Positions 47,701-60,373 of a DNA stretch of 64,000 bases are shown here, in pieces; position 1 is the first letter of the stretch; each line of letters opens with the position of its first letter. The stretch is from Pristionchus mayeri (taxonomy: Eukaryota > Nematoda > Chromadorea > Rhabditida > Neodiplogasteridae). Position numbers and translations under genes: made by a program. Location of the stretch: contig BTRK01000005.1 of assembly GCA_036245805.1 (NCBI GenBank), forward strand, positions 12,338,001 through 12,402,000. Direction: 5' to 3'. Under the pieces are notes generated by a model. That model was not told the DNA's origin, did not search any database, and saw only the letters and a list, made by a program, of their open reading frames with translations.

Positions 47701-50700
47701 GGTGGATCATAGAGAGCAATAACATTTCCAGAAGATGCAATTCAGTGCACTCTCCGACGCAAAACACATAAGTATAGCTATCGAAGAAGAAGAGGAAGTG
47801 TATAACAACGAAGCAAGGGCGAAACGTATGAGGTATGGGCAAATCGGAAACATGGTAGTCATAAGGTGAGCATTGCAGCCAGCAGATAGAGAAGCCAAAA
47901 CTTTCGAATGGAAGGACGATGGTAAGTGAAAGTACTTGTTGGTTCGGGTTGGCAATTCGAAGTCAAATTGCGAATTAAGCATCACCTCCTCCGCGTATAT
48001 TGCGAACTCCGAGGAGGAGGAGGCGATAGCGAATTAGACTACGAATTGCCAACCCTACTTGTTACTGTAATTGATGAATATATGAGGAAGTAGCTACTTC
48101 CGTTGAAACGGTAAAACTGTGGAAATTTCTCTGACATTACAATTTTTCTTTACAATGTGTTCGTCTAGCTGGTACGAGCTGAGGTGTGGGTCATTCTGTA
48201 ATCATGACTTATTAGAAAATATAATGGTAAGTTATTTAAAGGCTCAATCAACATCATCGTCTCGAAGGATCTCAAACGCCGTGAGCAACTACGTCAAAAA
48301 ATTAATTGGAGGTGAACCCCGTTCTAGGATCCCAAGAAAGAAACATTGATGTTATTATTTAGTTCGGTTATTGTTCAACATAGTTCACATAGCATATTTA
48401 ATTTATATAAACATATGATAGAAATGGAGTATTGAAAGCCACATACAATACAAAAGCTGCAGCTTGTGCAACGATTATATCTCTATCACGCAACGAAAAT
48501 TTGCAGGTTTCCTCGGTAATCTCACTCGCCGCGAGAGCTTCAGCGGCATGGAGAAGTCGGCTGTGCCTCAGACCTTCGAGAATCTACTAAAAGTATGTTT
48601 CATTCCCCTAATAAACTATGATTCTACGGTACATCTCCTTTTATTTTCCAGAAGATCTATCACCTTCCAAAAGAAGTCACTACGAGCTATAGAGTTTCAT
48701 TTGGTGCAACTCAAGATTATCATACTACTTGTTCAAAATTTCAGCTCCACAGCGCGATGAACGTCGATAACTCTGGGCTCGATGAAACGATCGACTTCAA
48801 CTCCATTGTGATAGACACGACGCCCTTCCAGATCGTGTCGCACTCCAGTCTCTTCAAGGTGGGAAACGTCGCCCGAGCACACGCAGCGCAAATTGTACCA
48901 AAGCAACGATTAGTAATAGTCGGCGTTCTCAGGTGCACTCGCTCTTCTCGCTACTCGGTCTCAATCGAGCGTACATTATGGAGCACGGCAAGCTGGTGGG
49001 AGTCGTGGCGCTCAAAGAGGTACTGTAGAGAACAATTAGATAATGAGTTATAAATGCACCAGAAGTATCAGGTTGACTAGAAAGTTTTGTCGTATTTTTC
49101 GTATTTACGCTTTTGCTCACTAGTACATTTCAAAAGGATGCATCCTCTAAGTATTATGAAGAATGCTAGAGATAGTTCCCTGCTACAAATTTATACCATT
49201 ACGGATACCTCACTGTAAATGTTATGGAATCTATGATTCGAACAATTTGACCAACTGCATTTCAACGACTCCTGATCTTTGATTTCCTGCTCATCTTATA
49301 AGTTAACTAGACCCGCGAGCAAGTGATAGTTGGAATGAGCAATGGTCAAGGAATATGCCAAGAGCAGTAGAAGGTATTAGTCGTAGCAGGCCATCCCAGG
49401 AATTGAAGATCTTGTGGGGAAGGCACAGGGCATGTTGAGTGGGAGATGAAAATATCACGTCATGGATGGGTCCTCTCGATTTGGAGCTTGAAATTGTGAT
49501 AGTAGTGAACACAGACAATGTCCCTAATATCCATATATAATGTTGTGGAATAGTATGAATCAGCGCGTTTTCGACATATCTGGTCGAAGAGTGATATTTT
49601 TGAACACCGAAAATGGTGTTTGGAATGATATATTGTGCTAATTTTTTGCACAATACACTTAGTAATCGTCTCATGTAGTAGCATTGTCTAGACAAATTGA
49701 AGAGCCATTGGGAACGGACAAAGCCAGAGACACGTTCAACATTGTGTTTTTGTCAGAATCTTGGTTTCAGCCAAGAAAATATTTTTTGAAATTTCTCACG
49801 TTTCCGAATATCTCAAGTCCATGATTTATGGTGGGATGGTTCTCCCCAATAGTGATGGAGAGATCGCAGATAATATGGTTGATACCACTGTTTGCATCGA
49901 ATCGAAGACGACAAAGGTCTAATGAGGTAGATCCATCTGCTCGTACCTAATCTAATTGGTCTACCGCCATATTATCGACATGGTTCAGCCAACGTCGCAC
50001 AGTGGTAGAGAGGAGATATGTCCCTGATACACACACGCTATAGGGAGTTATCTTGCCGTTTGTTTGAAAGCGGAGAAAAATTATAATTATGTCGTGAAAA
50101 CAAGAGCACTCCTTGGAGAACTTGTGCAATTATCTGGTCTAAACTGATTGGCATTGCCAAATCTAAAACACATCTAAAACACCCCTGCGTACCCCTCCTT
50201 AACTTGAAAAAAGGGGCGGCTCATATCGACAGAGAAATGAGAACGAACGGATTGAAGTGAGACCACAAAATGCCACAGAACTTTCTAGTCAACCTAATAA
50301 TACTCATCGTTTAGTGTAATGTGTGCTGGGCAAAGTTGTAATCTTCGCTATCATATCTCAAATGAGTTTTGAACCATTTGAAGATACGACAAGCGATCGA
50401 GAAGGGACAGAGTGGTCATTTGCTACCAACTTCTGAAAATGAGAAGAAAGGAGACGTGCAGATGGGAGGAAGCAAGAGGAATTCGAAATTTGGTAATAGT
50501 CTCTTCATCTAGACCAATCCGGTCGAGCGGTGAGAAAATATGGAAATTGTCTACACGTTTCTCAACAATGTGATCATCAATGAATGGGGAAAAGAGATAT
50601 TGTATTGGCATTTTAAGAATCTTTACCGTCTGTAATGCCTTTACAAATATTTAATCGATTTATGGTATCTTAAACACACTGAAAAAGTGTTGTGATTTCA

Positions 50701-51231
50701 GAAGCGAACCGCAATGCTAATGACATTGAAGACGATGACTCATCGGACTTCGAGGACAACCTCCAGGTAATCTGATGATAATCGAAAAGTGAAGAATACA
50801 GTAACATGATATGGTAGATGCTAAGAGGTAGTGATCGAAACTACAATAATGATTCAATAACTCAGGGAAACAAATCACTTCAGGGCAAGTTGGAGGTTGT
50901 TCCCCGACTGGAGGAGGCGGCTGATCTCGTGGCGAGTGATCACCTGCAGCTGCAATCGATGGGCAGCAGGGAGAGCAGCGTAGCTAATTTGAGCAGGTGC
51001 ACGTTTGATCAATCAAATTAAAATGTCGTACAAGCGAGATAGTTCATGGAACAGGCAATTGATTATACAGTAATATTATTACATATATAATAGATTCAGA
51101 AAAAAAATTCATCAAGATAGCCGTTGCAAGCAGAATCCATTGCAGGATGGGTAGTGAGCGTGCTCGCTGGAGGATGGACGAGATGACGACGATAAGGAGG
51201 AGGTCGTCGGGTTCGACGATCCAGAGGCTCT
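41791..51231 (+). CDS. clh: CLC voltage-gated chloride channel
   Basis: At least 27 exons, most joining in phase. Exon starts/ends include 41,791-41,817; 41,878-41,941; 42,161-42,280; 42,394-42,462; 42,640-42,717; 43,055-43,188; 43,332-43,397; 43,538-43,628; 43,775-43,820; 43,942-44,024; 44,137-44,221; 44,335-44,430; 44,547-44,631; 44,690-44,770; 44,911-44,988; 45,196-45,289; 45,418-45,504; 45,659-45,756; 46,894-47,009; 47,050-47,121; 47,222-47,286; 47,381-47,442; a segment from about 47,540; 48,507-48,592; 48,745-48,858; 48,933-49,019; 50,702-50,766; 50,884-50,996. Pore motifs: GSGIPE (43,055 on) and GKE|GP, whose Glu is the gating glutamate; helix R has LQPSIYD with the pore Tyr. The third motif GxFxP is replaced by GSLSA. 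Two CBS domains follow (47.0-47.4 and 48.7-49.0 kb). Plasma-membrane anion channel. The last exon and exact stop (51.15-51.24 kb) are uncertain. M5 and M6 lie in introns. Confidence 0.93.
45825..46716. mobile_element. Mariner-type non-autonomous element (M5)
   Basis: 892 bp. The ends TTAGGTTGGTGCAAAAGTTT and TTAGGTTGGTGCATAAGTTT (right end inward) are flanked by TA (45,823-45,824; 46,717-46,718). It lies in the CLC intron between 45,756 and 46,894. No transposase. Confidence 0.85.
49068..50297. mobile_element. TA-flanked inverted-repeat element (M6)
   Basis: 1,230 bp, ends TCAGGTTGACTAGAAAGTTT / TTAGGTTGACTAGAAAGTT (right end inward), TA at 49,066-49,067 and 50,298-50,299. The length is that of a full mariner, but I find no transposase motif, only unrelated short ORFs. 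It lies in a CLC intron. Confidence 0.8.
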
Positions 51232-51239
51232 AACAAGTT

Positions 51240-52410
51240 GAAATTCTTGAAACAAAAGAATCATATCGCGAAGCTGTTTTGTATCACGTCCTCCTTTCGC
51301 CCCTCTACCACTTTTCATTCCATAGATTATCGATTTGATGACTACCTTTGCATTTGCCATTACGGATTCACAACTATTTGATTAACTTATTTGTGATTTA
51401 CTAAAATAAAGATCTTGCCAACCAACGGTATTGACTGAACCATCACATACAGTGAGTCATAGGCAGCTGCATTCACCATCCGACTCTCTCTCACTCATAT
51501 ATATCTTGCAAGTCTTATTAGACTGGGTAGTGCTTAGCCTGCTACACTCTTGATCTGATAATGGTTCGCTGATTTGTTTCATGTTTTGTCCTTCTTCTAA
51601 CATAACAGTGACATATTATTTTTTGCAATATGAAAAAAAGGATATTTAGAAACGAGGGAAAGGTTTGCTACCACCACTAGAAACCAGATAGACTACGCAC
51701 TAGAAATAGAGACTAGAGATATCATAAACTAGCACTATAAACTAGATACTAGATAGAGAGAGCAGGGAAGCTGTGCACATATTGATAAGATGGGCATTTT
51801 TCACACAATACTGGGAGCATCCAACGCTTTCCCGGATATGACAACCGGTCCCTTTTATGGGTGTGTCAAGTGGTGACCGAGTAATATATGAGACAAACGA
51901 TTTCCGGATGAGAAACGCACATGGTTCCCTACTCCAGAGGTAAAAGTTCTTTATTTCCCACTCAAAACGATCTGGAAATACTGGGAACCATCACAAGTAA
52001 CAACAGTTTCGATATCATCGTCCTACGACTCACTTCCTTTATCGTCCCTTGTCTTGTTCGTCTGGTGATGCTTGAGATGTGCATTACATCCCACGCTTTT
52101 ACGGATAAGACAATCTGCCCCGCCCTTGCTCACATGGGTGTGTCAGGCGGTGACTGATCGAGGTGTGAGAATGACAAAAAGTTGGTGTCGTCCAGACCTA
52201 TCCCGGCATACTCGATCATTCTCCATATCGTATCGCCTCTCCTGCACTGTCTGAACAGCTAGAGAGTGTGGGGTGGTGATAAGCAGAACACTTCGCGGCG
52301 GGAATCTTTTCTGATAAGGTATGCTAGATATAAGCCAGACAGAACGACAACGCCCATTTTGTGTCCGTTTCTCTGCTTTTAGTATTTAATCTTTGCAGTT
52401 CCAGTACGGG
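51240..52410. promoter_or_regulatory. Intergenic region with TGATAAG sites upstream of the GPI-anchored gene
   Basis: TGATAAG occurs at 52,277-52,283 and 52,312-52,318, about 95-135 bp before the ATG, and TTGATAAG near 51,782. WGATAR is the core of GATA-factor sites, which in nematodes commonly drive intestinal genes. Two imperfectly repeated blocks (about 51,808-51,905 and 52,085-52,185) share CCC(G/A)...GGATA(T/A)GACAA...GGGTGTGTCA(A/G). Expression site is an inference. Confidence 0.4.
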
Positions 52411-55400
52411 ATGTTCGCTCTACTCGTTTCCTTCCTTGTACCAGTTACAGGTGATTTTGACCTGGTTTAGTAGATTATTTCGGCAGTGAATGATTCATAT
52501 TTCAGTGGCTCATCTCGAATTTGACTACTCTCACGTATACGACATGAACGATTTCAAGGGAACACCTAATGTGCGACTCATTTTACACTCTTTATTCCTC
52601 TTTCACCGAACCGAAAAAATAATGTTTCCTCATATTCAACGCATTTCAGTACCCCATCACCGTTTGCAAGGACGCGGGTTGTCGCGTGTATCTAACCTAC
52701 CTCGATGATGATCAACATCTAGGCGATCAGGACAACGGACCGTTCACGATTGTCATCGATGGAGATCCGAAAATCAAGTAAGTTCGACAGCCTTCGACAG
52801 CCCCAGCTTGGGTTGAAAAAAACAAATTATAACTTAAAGATTCTACGATCTCAATCGAAAAACGCTTCCCAACGGAGAGAAGGGCTATTTAGACATTCCG
52901 GTTAGTTTTCCCAACCCCTTCCTGTATTATATCCCAGATCTGACAAATTGTTCAAATATGAGAAATATATCGATACCATGTCTTAACTGATTGAGTAATT
53001 TCAGAAAGGTACTGATCAGTTCATTGTTCATAATCCCAACGGAAACTTCGTAGCGCGCCCGCTCGCGCTGTGGGTTGTGCTGAACTCTGCGCGTGAGTTT
53101 GCTCAAATATTTGTATTGCACATATGATACGACACGGTGACGCTAGCAATGACTCATATAAGCCTAGCATGTGTACTGCACATATGATGTTCAAGTCGTG
53201 ATAAACCACTTTTGAATAATTGTTGACAAGTTCGAAGTGATAACTCAGCTTTTTGCAGCCTTCCTCGACACGGTTTCAGTATATGAAGCTGCAAATGGGG
53301 CAAAGATCACCACATCCACAAAGTGAGTCTGAAATTATTTCACTGGTTTGCTGCTGAAAGCAGAAAACGTTCACGTAAAAAGAAGTTTTCCGACGAGATG
53401 AAAATATTGCCAAATGGTGGATCAAACAAAAGCATGCCCAGGATTGTCGTGCTCATGAGCGTTGCCCCTTTCACAGCCAGCCCCTCGATTACTGGAGTGA
53501 GTGGAAGGGTTCAATTATTGGAATGGTTTTGTATCATGTTCATATATGTTTCATGTACACTATGCAGCTCCCATGTATAGCGAACATGAAACATATCTGA
53601 AAATGATACAAAACCATTCCAATAAGAGAACCCTAGTAAGTGGAAGGGCTGTCTAGCAGTGCTTAAAGTTTGTACAATTCCCCTCATCCGAAAAGCGTTT
53701 ATCACGAGTATCGCGAGCCAGCGGGGGAGAGCGGGAACATTTTCAAAAAAGTTGTGCCAGATCCGACTCTTATTATAGTGGTAGAATACACTACATACGA
53801 TTTCGAAAAATATGGGTCATCTGTCCCAGAGCCGGCTTTTAGGAATTTTCAGGTGTTGCATCCGGCTATGATGTATCTCAACCCCCAGATGAGCTAGAAA
53901 GACGGCACCGACCTCAAAATGCGCGGAAAATTATTTCCAGAAACTTTTATGTTAAGTACAAGACGATTATGCAAAAAAATAAAAATTAGCCGGGTGAAAG
54001 ACTTGTTTTGCCATCAAAAAATAAATATTCTCTCTATCAAGCGGTAGCGTGCTACAGAATTTTAATGCAGATTATGAAAGAATAAGTGTACATGCATAAT
54101 ATAAAAATATAAAAACCGGATTCGAAGTGTCTCCTACTTGGCAATTTTTACACAAACATGCCACTGTGAAGAAAAAGTCGAAAAAATGAATTTTTCAGAA
54201 CTCTGATTTTTCCTCTTGAAACGTTCAAATAGTGTTGTTGGTGTACAGTATGAGTGAAAAAAACGTGTTTTGGACCATTGTTCTTATCGCATGTTTAATT
54301 AACAATTTATATTCAAAATTTTGCATAATTTCGAAATATCTTGGCATGTCATCCTCATCCAAGAAGAACCATGCTCACATGCACGATTTTCCACTCACAC
54401 TTTACACCAACAACACGATTTGAACGTTTTAAGAAGACAAATCCGAGTTCTGAAAAATTCATTTTTTCGACTTTTTCATCACAGTGGCATGTTTGTGTAA
54501 AAAATTGCCAAGTATTAGACACTTCGAATCCGGTTTTTATATTTTTATATTATGCATATACACTAATTCTTTCATAATCTGCATTAAAATTCTGTAACAC
54601 GCTACCGCTTGATAAAGAGAATATTTATTGTTTGATGGCTAAACAAGTTTTTCATCCGGCTAATTTCCATTTTTTGCCTAATCGTCTTGCGTTTAACATA
54701 AAAGTTTCTGGAAATAATTTTCCGCGCATTTTGAGGCCGGTGCCGTCTTTCTAGCTCATCTGGAGTTGAGATACATCATAGGACAGATGGTCAATATTTT
54801 CTGGGACAGATGGCCCATATTTTTCGAAATCTTATGAGAGGAATCGGGAGATACTCGATAACTATGAGGCCTGCCGGGACGTAGGAATTCATGATTTTTA
54901 AATTTGCTGCAAAATTAATAGAAATTACTTCGAAACGAGCTCTTTCAAATGGCGTTGGCGGATTTCCCGAAAAAAAAAATTTTCGCCGTGGAAAGTGGGC
55001 GGAGTCTCGATTTTTCGGAAAAAATCGTTCTTTGTCTCAATTTTTCGGCATTTTCCGATAAAGATACCTACAAACTGTCAACAGACGAATGAAAGAGGAG
55101 TGTACGAGGAACATTTTTCTCTCTCTGATTGGGTCGAAAACCCAAAAATTGCATCTCGGGTGCAACTTTAGCGAAGATTTCAAAAAAATCTGGAAATACC
55201 AAAAAGGTCTGGTTGACACTATGCGCGATTTATTAGACTTGTGAGTCGGGTATGACTTGTGAGTCGGGTGAGTCGGGTATAGAAATCATGTTTACTGTAC
55301 GAAAACTAGGTTTTTTACATCATAGTTGCATTAATACATCACAAAAACATGTTTCCACTTCATTGCCATGTAATTTTCAGGTCTATTTGTTTATAGACTC

Positions 55401-58400
55401 AATTTGAAGAAATTGCGAACTGTCTTCTGGGAAGGTCCAAATTGTCTGGTTTCCAGTGGTAATTGGCGTCAATTCAAAGGAAATCCTCGGCATACCATGT
55501 GGGAACAATTTTCAGAACGTTTTGGAAAGAAAGTAATGCTTCAAATGTAACTTGCTCAATTTGATAATCGAGAAATGCCAAAATACGACACGTAATTCAG
55601 AAATTAAGATATCGCAAAGTGATTTGTACCAGAATATAGAGAATTAAGAGCTGAACATTTTATCTGTTGAAAGTAAGTTTCTATATTTTCATTGAAGCGC
55701 GCTAGACTGCCTGGAAGTTGGCCAGAAAGAGGCTAGAAACCACCGAGAGCGCGTGCTCTAACCGCCTGGCGCTCTCGACGCCTGACCTCCCTCTCTGTCC
55801 CATCCCTTTACCGCTCTCTCGCGCGCCTCCACCGTCGTTTTCTGCCGACTTCTAGCCTATGTAACGTGCGTAAATGAAAAGATAGAAACTTACTTTCAAC
55901 AGATAAAATGTTCAGCTCTTCATTCTCTATATTCTAGTACAAATCATTTTGCGATATCTTAATTTCTGAATTACGTGTCGTATTTCGGCATTTGTCGATT
56001 AACAAATTGAGCAAGTTACATTTGAAGCATTACTTTCGTTCCAAAACGTTCTGAAAATTGTTCCCACATGGTATGCCGAGGATTTCCCTTTGAATTTACG
56101 CCAATTACCACCGGAAACCTGGTTATTTGGATATTCCCAGAAGACAGTTAGCAAATTCTTCAAATTGAGTCTATGACACAAAGGACCTGAAAATTACATG
56201 GCAATGGAGTGGAAACATGTTTTGTGATGTATTAATGCAATTGTGATGCAAAAGAACCTAGTTTGTATACAGTAAACATAATGTCTATACCCGAATCACA
56301 TGTCCGATTTTTCTTAAACGAGTGCAACATTACAACACATGATCCGATTCCAATGAAATATATATGAAATGAAAGTACCCAGGAAGTCTACAGGGTGGCT
56401 GATAAATATTGCGTCCACCTTTTGAATAATATCTCGCAAACAAATAAAAGGATAATTATCATATTGCGTTTAAATATGTATCAGTACCGTGCAAAACAAT
56501 TACTAGACGCAGGCTTCATGGTATCGACTGGCCTCTTAGAATGGAGGCAAAAAGTAGTCTACATTTTTACTCAATGCGCCGTTCACATTTTTCGATATAT
56601 AAAATGATCTCAATGTCCATCGAAATTGCAACCGAGGTGAATATGAAGAATAACCCTTCCACTAAGTGATAATCTTGTCAAATGCGATATAGGGTCCCTG
56701 AAAACAGAGAGAGATAAATTTGATGACTTTCAGTCACGCATATGCAAAAAACTCACTTTTCGGAATTTCTTATTCTGAATGTTGATACCGCCGTATAATG
56801 TTGCATAGCTATTAACAGAGTCGAGTTATGAAATATTGTTGCATCAAATTGAATGTAAACGTTGAATTTTTGGTAGAAGTAGGCGCCTCAAAATATCGCT
56901 AAAAGCGGCACTTCGCAGCATTTCGCAACTTATTCTGGTTCCGAATCAATATGCCCAAGCAAATGGAATGCATTTTCACAATAAAGAATGATGGAGTATC
57001 ATGCATAAAATAGAACAATTCCAATAGCTAATGTGTTCGAAGAATGCGGCTTCAAAATATTATTATTTTTTATAGAGCGCCGTTCATAATGAAATAATTT
57101 TAAAGCATTTCTGAGAAAGCTCCGAGGCTCATAATATAATTGATCACATATTTATACGTGTAAATGGTTGTTCTTATCAGGAATAAATGGATGAGTCCTG
57201 TATCTAATTCTTTGCTGTAAGGCGGCATAAACTATCAGATACGTTTATGTGCCCAGAAACGTCCCAATTCCAAAACAAAATATTTCAGAAGTGATAACTC
57301 TTGAAATACTTGAACAATCCAGATAATATGTATAGGCTAATAACTTTTGTCCCTTACCAACATAGTTACCAAATTTTTTACAGAGAATGGAGATTGAGAA
57401 ACAAGGAAAGTGGCGCAATATTTATCAGCCACCCTGTAATAAATCGCGCATAGTGTCAACCAGACCTTTTTGGTATTTCCAGATTTTTTTGAAATCTTCG
57501 CTAAAGTTGCACCCGAGATGCAATTTTTGGGTTTTCGACACAATCAAAGAGAGCACAATGTTCCTCGTACACTCCTCTTTCATTCGTCTGTTGACAGTTT
57601 GTAGGTATCTTTATCGTACTTTTTATTAATTTTGCTGCCAATATAAAAATCATGAATTCCATCGGGAAGGTTGTTCTTATAAGCAGTCATAAGTTGAAAG
57701 CAAAAATAATTGATAAAAATAAGTAAAACAAAAGAAAAGTACGAATTTCGAACATAGTTCGTCGAAAAGTTCGTGAACTTTTCAAGGAGCTGCGTGAAAA
57801 GTTAGAGAAAGGCGAGAGAGCACGCGTTCTTGAGAGAGGGAAAAGGAAGCAGTGATTGTTTACTTCCTTTTCCCTCTCTCAAGAATGCGTGCTCTCTCGC
57901 CTTTCTCTAACTTTTCACGCAGCTCCTTGAAAAGTTCGTTAAAAACCGGCATTAATTCGTTCGAAATTCGTACTTTTCTTTTGTTTTACTTATTTTTATC
58001 AATTATTTTTGCTCTTAACTTATGACTGCGTATAAGAACAACCTTCCCTCTGATGGAATAGCTTGACATTACAGGGTGGGGAAAGTGGTGACCCATTTTC
58101 GAAAAAAATACTCCAACCCTGTTTACTTTCACAACGCTGTATTCTGAAGCTATTCCAGCTAAGGGAAGGTTGTCATTATAAGAAATCATAAGTTAAAAGC
58201 AAAAATAGTTTATAAAAGTAAGTAAAACAAAAGAAAAGTATGATTTTCGAACACAGTTCGTCGAAAAGTTCGTGAACTTGTCATCGACCTGGTTAGAGAA
58301 AGAGAGAGAGCATGCGAAATGGAGAGAATCAGAAGTTCGCGAACTTTTTACGCAACTTTTTCTCGCACATTTCTGACAGATTAAACAGGCCGAATGATTC

Positions 58401-59653
58401 CACTATTAAGTGGAAAACCAAAATAACCACATTGTGCAAGATTAATTTGTATTCAGACATACGCAGTAACGGTGAAGACCAGTCCCTTCGACATGCTGAG
58501 CAGCGGAAAGTGCGAACACGTTCTGAAAACGTAATTAATTGGCTCATTAACCCACATTAATTAATCATGGCTAACTATGTACTGTATTCAGTGACAACAC
58601 CGTCAGCCAGTCCTTCTCACAGTCATTCAGCTCTCCTATAATCTCATTCGGATTCGATTCGGCAGTTTCTATTAAGCTCAGCATCGATTTCAGCTTCCGT
58701 AAGTGCTTACCGATTGTGCTTCTTTTGTCTTAATGATGTATGATAGATTAAAAATGCCCACCCATACAACTTATTTAAGCCGTCGAGCGATCCATCGATG
58801 CGTCGGGATATCTCGCTGGGCCAGGATATATCGGATGCGCCAACAAGGCGGTTAGTATATCGCTCCCCAAGCAACAAATATATTAAAATATGTTTTGAAT
58901 CATTAAAAAAAGAATTTGCAGTCCGTTTTCCGCAGTGAGAGCTACAATTTCGGCATCACGAGCTTGAATGAGACATTCCTCGTGGACGGAGCAAAGTAAA
59001 TGCTTTTGCATCAACCCAACGCCGTGAAAACATGGGATATTCTTTCAGGCGGCAGCACGTATCTTTCTACGGAGATCTCAACACGGACGCCACTGCTCCG
59101 ATCCTCCTATATGATATGGACACGGATGACGAGCCGATGAATTGAGGACTCCTTTTTTTCAGATTTGCCTAATGAACTGATTATCATCCATTTTTCGATT
59201 ATCATTAATTATCATGGATTTTCATTAATTATTAATTAATTAACTGATTATAATCCATAAATGTTCAGAATTGTCGGGAATCAAAACGACAGCACGAGCA
59301 CTTGGCAGTACGCGATGGATACATCAGTGAGAATATTTCACAACGTATTGTCAACAGCAGTCGGCCCCCGGAGCACCACCAAGCGTAGTCATTTCTAGAC
59401 TGAAAACGCGAGGCTACACCGTTCACCATTGCGTACCTTTATCAAACACTAACATTTGCAGAGTTTCTCCCTTCACTGGGACGCGCTGCACTGGCGCAAC
59501 GAGACATTCATGATTCGGTACGAGGTCGGAGGCCCCGTCGGACCTCCGGGAACCAAAGGCACCAAGTCACCCATGGACATCACAACCACTTCTGCTAGCT
59601 TGAGATCGTTGTTGATCCCTGTGCTGTCGATCGTGTTGACGCTGATTTTGTGA
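52411..59653 (+). CDS. Secreted, probably GPI-anchored protein, family not recognised
   Basis: Exons: 52,411-52,450; 52,506-52,570; 52,650-52,777; 52,840-52,900; 53,005-53,092; 53,259-53,322; 53,442-53,496; 58,592-58,698; 58,780-58,850; 58,922-58,995; about 59,049-59,146; 59,269-59,326; 59,462-59,653. A signal peptide (MFALLVSFLVPVTG) leads into beta-rich segments (GCRVYLTYLDDDQ, GPFTIVIDGDPKI). The C-terminus is a Ser/Thr stretch followed by a hydrophobic tail (LLIPVLSIVLTLIL) at the stop, as in GPI-anchor signals. The join 53,496/58,592 is not in phase, so an exon may be missed in the 5-kb intron. The exon ending at 59,146 lacks a GT donor (AA|TTGAGG) and would run into a stop. Two-module cell-surface protein; the modules may be CUB-like, but I cannot show it. 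Confidence 0.7.
53697..54877. mobile_element. Foldback palindrome (P3)
   Basis: Arms are reverse complements (about 53,697-54,245 and 54,405-54,877) with a centre of about 160 bp. It shares AACATTTTCAAAAAA and AAATGCGCGGAAAATTATTT with P2, so the two are one family. It lies in the long intron of the GPI-anchored gene. Confidence 0.75.
55273..56294. mobile_element. Foldback palindrome (P5) nested in P4
   Basis: Arms of about 420 bp, reverse complements (TCGGGTATAGA at both ends), with a GC-richer centre about 55,697-55,872. The 5' flank has GTGAGTCGGG repeated three times. Confidence 0.8.
56391..57436. mobile_element. TA-flanked inverted-repeat element (M9)
   Basis: 1,046 bp, ends CAGGGTGGCTGATAAATATTGCG inverted with few changes, TA at 56,389-56,390 and 57,437-57,438. 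It is related by its CAGGGTG ends to M8. No transposase. Confidence 0.85.
57663..58049. repeat. Near-perfect short palindrome (P6) plus partial copy
   Basis: A 387-bp palindrome (GGGAAGGTTGTTCTTATA at its ends) with a 10-20 nt centre near 57,850. A single left arm recurs at about 58,152-58,290, so this is a multi-copy element. Confidence 0.85.
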
Positions 59654-59713
59654 AAAACCACACACTATAAACGTATTATTTCATGAATGAACACGTCATA
59701 AATAATTTTACTA

Positions 59714-60021
59714 ACAAGGAAAGACCGCGAGGGTAGGTTGGAGTTTTTGAACGAGACATAGCGGGATCGAAAGAGGATCAAATTCTAAGAACTTCTACGT
59801 TTTTCATATCTGCTGAGGACACATGTGTCTGCACTCATAGTGGGGAGAGGTGTACAACAGTCAATTTCTCAGGCTATGTTCCGAAATTCCACTACCACCC
59901 AGCCGTCCATAGAGGCCTTCAGCAGATATGGAAAACGTAGAAGTTCTTAGAATTTGATCCTCTTTCGATTCCGCTAGGTCACGTTCCAAAACTCCAACCT
60001 ACCCTCACGGCCATTCTTTGT
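59714..60021. repeat. Foldback palindrome (P7)
   Basis: 308 bp; arms of about 105 bp are reverse complements (ACAAGGAAAGACCG / CGGCCATTCTTTGT). It starts 60 bp after the stop of the GPI-anchored gene, so it may lie in its 3' UTR. Confidence 0.8.
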
Positions 60022-60373
60022 AAATTTCGGGACATCCTTTTATCGTTTTCTGTCCACGAGGCTGAATTTGTCATGAAATAATGTTGGTAATTGCGATACA
60101 TTTAACATCCACAATATCACCATTCGAAGATACCATATTGTTTTTCAATCTTCTGCATTATCTTCTCACATAATCCAATTAGTAATCATTGATATTGGGC
60201 AAAACTGAATTACAATTACAGTAATGTTTGGTGAGAAAAGGAAAATCGTTGAGTTGTACGGTTGGCTTAGAGACAGTTCTCATGCTTAGTTGCAATAAGC
60301 AATGCTAATTGCTCTCCTTCTGGTGAGAGAAACCAACAAGCATTGAGGCACGATTTGCTCAGTTGTGGTTGTC

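Larger units (their letters stand above)
55056..57616. mobile_element. Foldback element (P4) with nested insertions
   Basis: The outer arms 55,056-55,235 and 57,437-57,616 are reverse complements (GATAAAGATACCTACAAACTG outermost). Between them lie a second palindrome (P5) and the TA-flanked element M9, whose right end abuts the right arm. The nesting order implies P4 first, then P5 and M9. Confidence 0.75.

Noticed and set aside
49303..49695. 130-codon ORF in M6 as a transposase
   Set aside because: No DDE/D or helix-turn-helix pattern; composition is unremarkable.
51112..51360. Minus-strand 82-codon Ser-rich ORF
   Set aside because: Antisense of the acidic C-terminal end region of the CLC gene.
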